From Neisseriales bacterium (GTDB lineage Bacteria > Pseudomonadota > Gammaproteobacteria > Burkholderiales > UBA11063): a stretch of 20,535 nt of DNA. The stretch lies in assembly GCA_008017145.1 (NCBI GenBank), contig SSGY01000112.1, positions 1 to 20,535 of the forward strand, in the 5' to 3' direction. The position numbers and the translations under genes are program-made. Under the pieces are notes generated by a model, which had not been told where the DNA came from, did not search any database, and was given only the letters and a program-made list of their open reading frames with translations. This document shows positions 14,152-20,535 of this stretch, piece after piece (the stretch's first letter is position 1; each line of letters opens with the position of its first letter).

Positions 14152-17100
14152 ATGATAAAAGCAATAATTAATTACTCAATAAAAAATCGATTTCTTTTAG
14201 CTATTTTAATTGTCGCACTTTTAATTGCTGGCGGAATATATGCCAAGAATACTACTGTCGATGCGATCCCTGATTTGTCGGATGTTCAGGTAATTATTCA
14301 AGCAGATTATCCTGGACAAGCACCGAACGTGGTCGAAAATCAAGTAACTTATCCTTTAACTACCGCATTGCTAGCTGTTCCAGGTGCTCAATCAGTACGT
14401 GGAACTTCTGCATTTGGCGTATCATACGTATATATCATTTTTAAAGATGGTACAGACTTATACTGGGCTCGTTCACGCGTCCTGGAGTACCTAAGTCAAA
14501 TTACGACTCAGTTGCCTGCTGGGGTGAAAGTAGCATTAGGTCCTGATGCTACTGGTGTTGGTTGGATCTATGAATATGCATTGATTGATAAAACAAATCA
14601 ACACAGTTTGGATGATTTAACAACACTGCAAAATTGGTTTCTGCGGTTTGAATTACAGAAAGTTCCTGGTGTTTCCGAAGTCGCAACTATTGGTGGAATG
14701 GTTAAACAATATCAAGTAGTAGTGAACCCAGATAAATTACGTAGTTTTGGTATAACATTATCTCAAGTTAAGAGTGCATTGCAAAATGGAAATGCTGATG
14801 GAGGAGGCTCGGTAATCGAAGCTGGTGATACTGAGTATATGGTGCGATCGACTGGTTTTATTAGAACACTTGCAGATATTCAAGCAATTCCAGTAAAAGT
14901 AGGCACTAATGGTATAGCGGTACAAATTAAAGATGTTGCCCGAGTTAAGTTAGGACCACAAGAACGCCGTGGAGTTAGTGAATTAAATGGACAAGGCGAT
15001 GTGGTTGGCGGTGTGATAGTCATGCGCTCAGGACAAAATGCAATGCAAACTATAGCAGATGTAAAAACTCGGCTGGAAGAGTTAAAGTCTTCATTACCAC
15101 CAGGAGTTGAAGTGGTTACAACATACGATCGCTCAAAAATTATTGGACGAGCCGTTAATTCATTACAAGATAAATTAATTGAAGAATTTGTATTGGTTTC
15201 GTTGATTTGTATTATATTTTTATTTCATTTTCGTTCAGCATTAGTTATCATTATTAGTTTACCAATTGGTGTGTTAATGGCATTAGTAATCATGCGTTTT
15301 CAAGGAATCAATGCTAATATTATGTCATTGGGTGGAATAGCAATTGCAATTGGTGCGATGGTAGATGCTGCTGTAGTTATGGTGGAAAATGTACATAAAC
15401 ATTTTGAGCACGCTGAAGTTAACGATGCGAATCGTTGGGATTTAATAAAGAAAGCCTGCCATGAAGTTGCGCCACCATTATTTTATTCACTACTTATTAT
15501 TACCTTTAGCTTCATGCCAATTTTCTCTTTAGAGTCACAAGAGGGTAAAATGTTTTCGCCATTAGCATTTACCAAAACTTACTCAATGGCTACTGCGGCA
15601 TTTTTGTCAATTACACTTATTCCCGTATTAATGGGGTGGTTAATTCGCGGTAAAATTGTTGCCGAACATAGGAATCCTGTAAATAAATTTTTACAGAAAA
15701 TTTACCAGCCGTTGTTGCATGGAGCATTGAAACATCCTAAAAAAGTAATTGCTAGTGCATTACTGTTAGTTGCCTTAGGTATATTTCCATTTCAAAAAAT
15801 GGGTAGTGAATTTATGCCGACGTTGGATGAAGGTGATATCTTGTATATGCCAACAACTTTACCTGGTATTTCTATCGGTGAAGCACGTCTGATATTACAA
15901 CATAGTGATGCTTTAATTAAGACTGTACCAGAAGTACAAAGCGTATTTGGTAAAAGTGGACGAGCTACCACCGCGACTGACCCTGCGCCGCTGTCAATGT
16001 TTGAAACTATCGTACAACTCAAGCCTGAATCTGAATGGCGCAAAGGTATGACAATTGAAAAAATCATTGCTGAGCTAAATACAGTCGTAAAAATACCTGG
16101 TTTAAGTAATGCTTGGGTAATGCCAATTCGCACGCGAATTGATATGTTGTCTACGGGTATTAAAACTCCAATTGGAATTAAAATTTTTGGTTCAGATTTA
16201 AATGAAGTTCAAAATTTAGGAATGCAAATTGAACAAGTCCTTAAAAAACTTCCTGATACTGTTAGTGTTTATGCAGAGCGTTCAAGTGGTGGTCACTATA
16301 TCACGGCAGACATTAATCGTGTTGAAGCTGCGCGTTATGGTTTGAATATTAATGATGTACAAGATGTGATATCAACAGCAATTGGTGGGGAAAATATAGG
16401 TCAGAGCGTAGAAGGAAGAGAGCGCTTCCCAATTAATATACGCTACCCCCGCGATCTTCGAGATTCGTTAACAAAATTAAATAGTTTAGCTGTGGTAACA
16501 GCAACTGGCGCAACTATACCACTTAGTCAGATTGCTACACTTAAAGTTGAAGATGGTCCTGACATGATTCGTAGTGAGAATGCCCGTTTAAATAGCTATG
16601 TATATGTTGATATTAAAGGCACTGATTTGACTGGTTATATTAATCAAGCCAAAGCATTAATTGCGACTGATGTAAAATTTAAACCAGGATATTCAATTAG
16701 TTGGGCTGGACAATGTGAGTATATGCAACGAGCAAAAGAACGATTAGCTTACAGTGCACCGTTTACTTTATTAATTATTGCATTATTGCTCTATTTATGT
16801 TTTGGGCGATTAACTGAAATGGTAATTATTTTAGCGTCATTACCATTTGCTTTGGTCGGTGGCGCATGGATGTTATATTTTCTAGGCTACAACCTGTCGG
16901 TTGCGGTTGATGTCGGATTTATTGCTTTAGCTGGTGTTGCTGCTGAAACAGGGGTTGTTATGTTAATTTATCTCAACCAATCCTTAGCCGACAAAAGAGC
17001 AGAAGTTGAATTACACAATCAGAAAATGACTAAAGATGATATCTATACCGCAATAGTTGAAGGTAGCCTTCATCGATTGCGCCCTAAAATGATGACAGTC

Positions 17101-17283
17101 TGTGCAATTATTGGCGGATTACTACCAATTATGATTTTTGCGGGAACTGGGTCAATCATAGTTCGTCATATTGCCGCTCCAATGGTTGGAGGTATGCTAA
17201 GTAGTACGATCTTGACATTAATAGTTATTCCATGTATTTACCTTTTATGGGCTCAGTATCAAAATGAAAAAACTACTAAGTAA
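14152..17283 (+). CDS. cusA: CusA-type heavy-metal RND efflux pump (Cu(I)/Ag(I))
   Basis: This inner-membrane proton-driven pump exports Cu(I)/Ag(I) through the adaptor and outer-membrane channel. It shows all heavy-metal RND marks: AIPDLSDVQVI near residue 40, SVRGTSAFGVSYVYIIF, and IGAMVDAAVVMVEN with the proton-relay Asp405. Met566 (LYMPTTLPG), Met616 (APLSMFETI) and Met665 (RIDMLSTGIK) align with the E. coli CusA methionine triad Met573/623/672 with identical spacing (50 and 49 residues), which supports monovalent Cu/Ag specificity over Zn/Co. The length of 1043 residues is normal and the frame is intact. RBS AGGAG (14141-14145) overlaps the adaptor stop codon. The 3' end overlaps the next gene by 20 bases. 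Confidence 0.95.
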   Translation: MIKAIINYSIKNRFLLAILIVALLIAGGIYAKNTTVDAIPDLSDVQVIIQADYPGQAPNVVENQVTYPLTTALLAVPGAQSVRGTSAFGVSYVYIIFKDGTDLYWARSRVLEYLSQITTQLPAGVKVALGPDATGVGWIYEYALIDKTNQHSLDDLTTLQNWFLRFELQKVPGVSEVATIGGMVKQYQVVVNPDKLRSFGITLSQVKSALQNGNADGGGSVIEAGDTEYMVRSTGFIRTLADIQAIPVKVGTNGIAVQIKDVARVKLGPQERRGVSELNGQGDVVGGVIVMRSGQNAMQTIADVKTRLEELKSSLPPGVEVVTTYDRSKIIGRAVNSLQDKLIEEFVLVSLICIIFLFHFRSALVIIISLPIGVLMALVIMRFQGINANIMSLGGIAIAIGAMVDAAVVMVENVHKHFEHAEVNDANRWDLIKKACHEVAPPLFYSLLIITFSFMPIFSLESQEGKMFSPLAFTKTYSMATAAFLSITLIPVLMGWLIRGKIVAEHRNPVNKFLQKIYQPLLHGALKHPKKVIASALLLVALGIFPFQKMGSEFMPTLDEGDILYMPTTLPGISIGEARLILQHSDALIKTVPEVQSVFGKSGRATTATDPAPLSMFETIVQLKPESEWRKGMTIEKIIAELNTVVKIPGLSNAWVMPIRTRIDMLSTGIKTPIGIKIFGSDLNEVQNLGMQIEQVLKKLPDTVSVYAERSSGGHYITADINRVEAARYGLNINDVQDVISTAIGGENIGQSVEGRERFPINIRYPRDLRDSLTKLNSLAVVTATGATIPLSQIATLKVEDGPDMIRSENARLNSYVYVDIKGTDLTGYINQAKALIATDVKFKPGYSISWAGQCEYMQRAKERLAYSAPFTLLIIALLLYLCFGRLTEMVIILASLPFALVGGAWMLYFLGYNLSVAVDVGFIALAGVAAETGVVMLIYLNQSLADKRAEVELHNQKMTKDDIYTAIVEGSLHRLRPKMMTVCAIIGGLLPIMIFAGTGSIIVRHIAAPMVGGMLSSTILTLIVIPCIYLLWAQYQNEKTTK

Positions 17284-18661
17284 TTTGCTTGGAACTGGTT
17301 TATTATTATCTCTAGTTGGCTGTGCTTATTTTAGTCATCCAGTGATGCCAAAAGTTAACCCACCTAGCACGTGGAATAATGCAGAAAGTACCAATGATTT
17401 AATGTCAGCAGAAAGCTTGGCTCATTTACAATGGTGGCAACAATTTCACGATATCGCATTAAATCAATTGGTAGAGCGAGCAATTCAACAAAATAGCGAT
17501 GTTTTAATTGCAATGGCTAACTTAAATAATGCACAAGCTCAGTTAAAACAAGTGCAACTAAGTTGGATTCCAACTTTGCCACTTTTGCTAGGTTATAGTG
17601 ATATGCCGACTTTGGGTAGTCCTGGTTATTTTGTGGGTGTTTTTCCCAGCTATACACTTAATATTTTCGGACAAATAAAGGCTCAAGAACAAGCGAATGC
17701 TCAGGTAGAAATAAGTAAAGAAAGCCTCAATGGTGTGAAACTAAGCGTAATTGGACAAACTGTAAACGCATATTTTACGTGGTTGAGTCAGGAACGTCAA
17801 TTACAATTGAGTGAAGATCTATTAAAAATTTATGAAGAACGTCTAAATAGTTATCGCCAGCAATTTAGTCTGGGACTAGCTGATGCTAAAACGGTTAGTA
17901 ATGCAGATAGTGATGTGATGCAAACCATGGGGCAAATTGAAACGATTAAAAACAACTTATTAGTTAGTCAAAATTCATTACGTTATTTGATTAATCAAAA
18001 CCCTGGAAGTTTAACCACTAAGAATAGTTTTGCTCAGTTAAGCATTGAATCTATTGTGCCAGGTACACTACCGATGACGGTTTTGGCAAATCGTCCTGAT
18101 GTAAGTGCTGCAATGAAACAATTAGCGGCTAGTGATGCTGGCATTGGTAAGGTTATATCAAATTTATTGCCAACTATACAGTTAGATACTTTATTAGCTA
18201 AAAATGCCCCTGCAGCTAACCAAATTTCGAATCCAAGTAATTTGAGTATGGGGGATGCTTACGCCACAATTCCACTATTAAACGCACAGATTTTTGGGCA
18301 AATTCAAGCATCCAAAGCATTGTATTCTAAAGATTATTATGTTTATGAACAAACTGTACGCAAAGCCTTGCGTGATGTTGAAAATGATTTAGTGGCTAAT
18401 CAATTATATAGTAGTCGTTATCAACATTTTAGCCAAGCAAATCTAAGCCTAGAACAAGGTTGTTCCAATGATTTATCGCAGTTTCAAAATGGTCTTAGTA
18501 ATCTAACGACGGTTTTAGAGTGTCAAGTTGGTGTGACTCAAGCTCAAATTGCATTGACGCAGACTAAACTAGATACTTTATTAGTGCGAGTCTCTCTATA
18601 TCAAGACTTAGGTGGAGGTTACGCGGCTAGCGCAAATAATGACCAAGCACATACTAAATAA
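17264..18661 (+). CDS. cusC: CusC-like outer-membrane efflux lipoprotein (NodT/TolC family)
   Basis: This is the outer-membrane channel of the tripartite copper pump. A lipoprotein signal ends in LVGC (Cys20), so the N-terminus is probably acylated. Two repeated OEP domains follow, with the usual long alpha-helical stretches (Gln/Asn-rich segments such as IAMANLNNAQAQLKQVQLSW and the second copy near SVIGQTVNAYF). The conserved LANRPDV in the middle marks NodT-family channels. The length of 465 residues is normal. The ATG lies inside the last codons of cusA, which implies translational coupling, and the 3' end overlaps the start of the next gene. Confidence 0.9.
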   Translation: MKKLLSNLLGTGLLLSLVGCAYFSHPVMPKVNPPSTWNNAESTNDLMSAESLAHLQWWQQFHDIALNQLVERAIQQNSDVLIAMANLNNAQAQLKQVQLSWIPTLPLLLGYSDMPTLGSPGYFVGVFPSYTLNIFGQIKAQEQANAQVEISKESLNGVKLSVIGQTVNAYFTWLSQERQLQLSEDLLKIYEERLNSYRQQFSLGLADAKTVSNADSDVMQTMGQIETIKNNLLVSQNSLRYLINQNPGSLTTKNSFAQLSIESIVPGTLPMTVLANRPDVSAAMKQLAASDAGIGKVISNLLPTIQLDTLLAKNAPAANQISNPSNLSMGDAYATIPLLNAQIFGQIQASKALYSKDYYVYEQTVRKALRDVENDLVANQLYSSRYQHFSQANLSLEQGCSNDLSQFQNGLSNLTTVLECQVGVTQAQIALTQTKLDTLLVRVSLYQDLGGGYAASANNDQAHTK

Positions 18662-19979
18662 TAGCAGTTTAGGCTATGTTTGGCAAAATGAATTTTGCTT
18701 ACATGAAAAAGCCTTGCTTATTGGTTTTCTATTTCGTATTTTTGTGGAGTACCTGAGTTTTTTTGTTTTGTTAGGTGATCACCACTCAATAGCAAAAGCT
18801 CTTTTTAATACTACTAGATGGTATCCAGCAACTTTTTATTTTGAGCTACTATTTACTTTAATTTTTAGCTTCGGTATTTTGTTTTTGGGAGGTGTTTTAT
18901 ACTTCGGCTTGCGTGTTAACCCTCGTAGTCTAATTGGTAAAATAGCATTTATTATTCCATCGCTTTTTTTAATTTTTTTTCATATAGTACTACATCTACA
19001 AATCATTACATTACCATGGGTTTATCTTTTTGCAGGATTTACTTTTTTATTTGTGATAGCATTTGCTTTGGAAAAATGTATAATGTTACATAGTTTAATT
19101 CGCATAGTGAAATCCAAACTTCAATTTTATATGTTAATTAAATTAATGTTTCTTATTATTGTCTTCAGCTTAATCGGGGCTACATTTTTGCATAAGTTAA
19201 CTATGATATTTACAATGAGTGATAACTCATACCAAACAAATGAATTTGGTAATATGTCTCATCCATCGACATATCAAGTAATGTTTATGCCACTGTTAAT
19301 TTTAAATATAATCACGGCAATTATAGAGGTATGTCTATCTCGCTATAAAAAATGTGTTTCTAGTGGCACCGCTACAGAAATATGGTTAAATTTAACTTTT
19401 CACTTTCACCATGTATTGGCGCGAGCTGGAATAGGAATATTGATTGGTGCATTCTTAGTTGAATGGTACTTTATTTTACCTATTTTATTACAAAGTACTC
19501 TAAATATACCACCAGATAAGATTAGTTCAATGATTTTAGTAGCGAGTATTGTATCACTGATTGCTAATTTGGTTATAGCTCGATTTCTTTCAAATATAGA
19601 CATAAAAAAGCTATTTATTGGGATGTTAATAGCTTTTATATTAGCAATTATATTTGTAAGTTATAATTTATACTATAAGCACATGATTTTCTTATCTGTG
19701 TTAGTTATCGCTTTGTTTTATAACTCTATACAGGCAACCACTAATAAATTAATTCACTACGAGATAATGAGTTTAACTACAAGTTTAATTTTTTTAATTA
19801 TAGGCACAGAATTTAGTTTAATTTGGAGTGGATTTCTATCCAGTGGAATCAGTATTTTCTTAGCTGATAAATTGAGCAATGCTCACCATATTTTTGTAAT
19901 ACCTATAGTTTTAGCACTTTTCATTTGTATTAACTTATTCAGCTATTATCATTTACGCATCAAAAATCAAAGTAATTAG
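18639..19979 (+). CDS. Polytopic membrane protein of unknown function, possibly MFS-like
   Basis: It encodes 446 residues, almost entirely hydrophobic, with roughly 11-12 predicted transmembrane helices. I do not recognise a named family. The second half (from about ARAGIGILIGAFLVEW, then LLQSTLNIPPDKISSMILV) is reminiscent of the second half of DHA2-type MFS exporters, but the N-terminal half lacks motif A and other MFS marks. His and Met residues are scattered near helix ends. The ATG at 18639 gives a 23-base overlap with cusC. A GTG at 18612 would extend it by nine residues, and the only Shine-Dalgarno-like stretch (GGTGGAGG, 18611-18618) is about 20 bases upstream, so initiation may depend on coupling. 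Base composition is more AT-rich than the genes before it. Its position suggests a role in copper handling (inference). Confidence 0.6.
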   Translation: MTKHILNNSSLGYVWQNEFCLHEKALLIGFLFRIFVEYLSFFVLLGDHHSIAKALFNTTRWYPATFYFELLFTLIFSFGILFLGGVLYFGLRVNPRSLIGKIAFIIPSLFLIFFHIVLHLQIITLPWVYLFAGFTFLFVIAFALEKCIMLHSLIRIVKSKLQFYMLIKLMFLIIVFSLIGATFLHKLTMIFTMSDNSYQTNEFGNMSHPSTYQVMFMPLLILNIITAIIEVCLSRYKKCVSSGTATEIWLNLTFHFHHVLARAGIGILIGAFLVEWYFILPILLQSTLNIPPDKISSMILVASIVSLIANLVIARFLSNIDIKKLFIGMLIAFILAIIFVSYNLYYKHMIFLSVLVIALFYNSIQATTNKLIHYEIMSLTTSLIFLIIGTEFSLIWSGFLSSGISIFLADKLSNAHHIFVIPIVLALFICINLFSYYHLRIKNQSN

Positions 19980-20191
19980 TGGATATTAATGTCGAATTTA
20001 AGCGTTGAGTTTATAACCAACCAGCCAATTTCGGGGGATGGGCTAAAATACCCTTGATGGCTAATTCGTTGATGCTAAAAATCATCTATCAATCTGATTT
20101 AATTTAATAATATGCTATTTTCATAAGCTAAATATTGCAAGAAATGGTAAAATAATGCTTTAAACCTTGCAATATCAGTGAGCAAAAAAGC
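19980..20191. other. Intergenic stretch before the transposase gene
   Basis: These 212 bp hold no gene. They probably contain the left end of the insertion sequence, but its terminal inverted repeat cannot be fixed without the right end. A 10-bp perfect inverted repeat (ATATTGCAAG 20132-20141, CTTGCAATAT 20166-20175) flanks an extended -10-like TGGTAAAAT (20145-20153), a plausible transposase promoter. A looser dyad, AGCCA...TGGCT, lies around 20023-20063. Confidence 0.4.
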
Positions 20192-20535
20192 ATGAAACCA
20201 CGTAAAATAGAAGATAAATTCCAACCAGAATTATTAAAGATTCAATTAATCCATTTGTTGGATATGAAGCATAGTTTGGTTCAATTAGCAGATAAATTTA
20301 ACTGGGCTAAAATTGATGAATTGTGTAGTGAAAAGTTTTGTAAAGATAATGGACGAACCGCATTACCGAGCAGAATGGTAGTAGGCTTACTTCTCCTCAA
20401 ACAAATGAATGATTTATCAGATGAAGAAGTCTGCGCTAAGTTTATCGAGAATCCTTACTTTCAATATTTTTGTGGCAATAAGTATTTTGAGCATGAAATA
20501 GGTTTAACTAGTGAAAGTCTGACCAATTGGCGTAA
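20192..20535 (+). CDS. IS5-family transposase, N-terminal part (runs off the window)
   Basis: An open frame from the ATG at 20192 continues to the window end (114 complete codons). It matches the N-terminal (DUF772-type) domain of IS5-family transposases: LVQLADKFNWAKIDELC, then RTALPSRMVVGLLLLKQM, LSDEEVCAKFIENPYFQYFCG and LTSESLTNWR. The DDE catalytic domain would follow to the right. There is no frameshift in the visible part, so the element may be intact. It marks the downstream boundary of the copper operon, and insertion may have replaced any original terminator. Confidence 0.85.
   Translation, partial: MKPRKIEDKFQPELLKIQLIHLLDMKHSLVQLADKFNWAKIDELCSEKFCKDNGRTALPSRMVVGLLLLKQMNDLSDEEVCAKFIENPYFQYFCGNKYFEHEIGLTSESLTNWR

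Overview
The window comes from an AT-rich chromosome of a Gram-negative bacterium, most likely a proteobacterium. The supporting evidence is an outer-membrane TolC-type lipoprotein, an RND tripartite pump, a CTX-M-like class A beta-lactamase, a Bcr/CflA-type MFS transporter, and sigma70-like promoters with Shine-Dalgarno sites. I cannot name the species. By eye the hydrogenase genes are less AT-rich than the copper-efflux region and the last membrane-protein gene.

Region 1 (1-1810). The window opens inside the 3' end of hypE, a [NiFe]-hydrogenase maturation gene. Two unrelated palindromic elements follow: a 110-bp imperfect palindrome that begins at the hypE stop, and a 122-bp element with perfect 17-bp terminal inverted repeats. 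Next is a PPK2-type polyphosphate kinase with a long basic N-terminal tail, closed by a strong hairpin terminator.

Region 2 (1811-6964). A tight operon encodes a cytosolic group 3b-type (NADP-linked, sulfhydrogenase-like) [NiFe] hydrogenase in the order beta, gamma, delta, alpha. It is followed by the large-subunit maturation protease and a YaiI/UPF0178 protein. The last three genes are joined by TAAATG stop-start junctions. HypE at the left edge belongs to the same biochemical programme.

Region 3 (6965-11576). A two-gene minus-strand unit encodes a Bcr/CflA-like drug exporter and then a class A beta-lactamase with an intact catalytic set. Divergent from it is a secreted protein with two nitrilase-fold domains; the second has lost two of its three catalytic residues. 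A small NTF2-like (DUF4440) gene follows on the minus strand.

Region 4 (11577-19979). This is a copper/silver efflux locus. A CsoR-type Cu(I) repressor gene, broken by two single-base frameshifts, is divergent from the operon. A near-perfect CsoR-like operator lies over the predicted start of transcription. The operon encodes a Met-rich periplasmic peptide, a CusB-like adaptor fused to an N-terminal four-helix DUF2231 membrane domain, a CusA-type RND pump with the Cu(I) methionine triad, a CusC-like outer-membrane lipoprotein, and an unrecognised polytopic membrane protein that may be MFS-like.

Region 5 (19980-20535). The right edge holds the 5' part of an IS5-family transposase gene, cut by the window end.

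The parts most worth following up are the copper locus (adaptor fusion, shared Met-rich motif, decayed repressor with retained operator, unknown terminal membrane protein) and the secreted tandem nitrilase.
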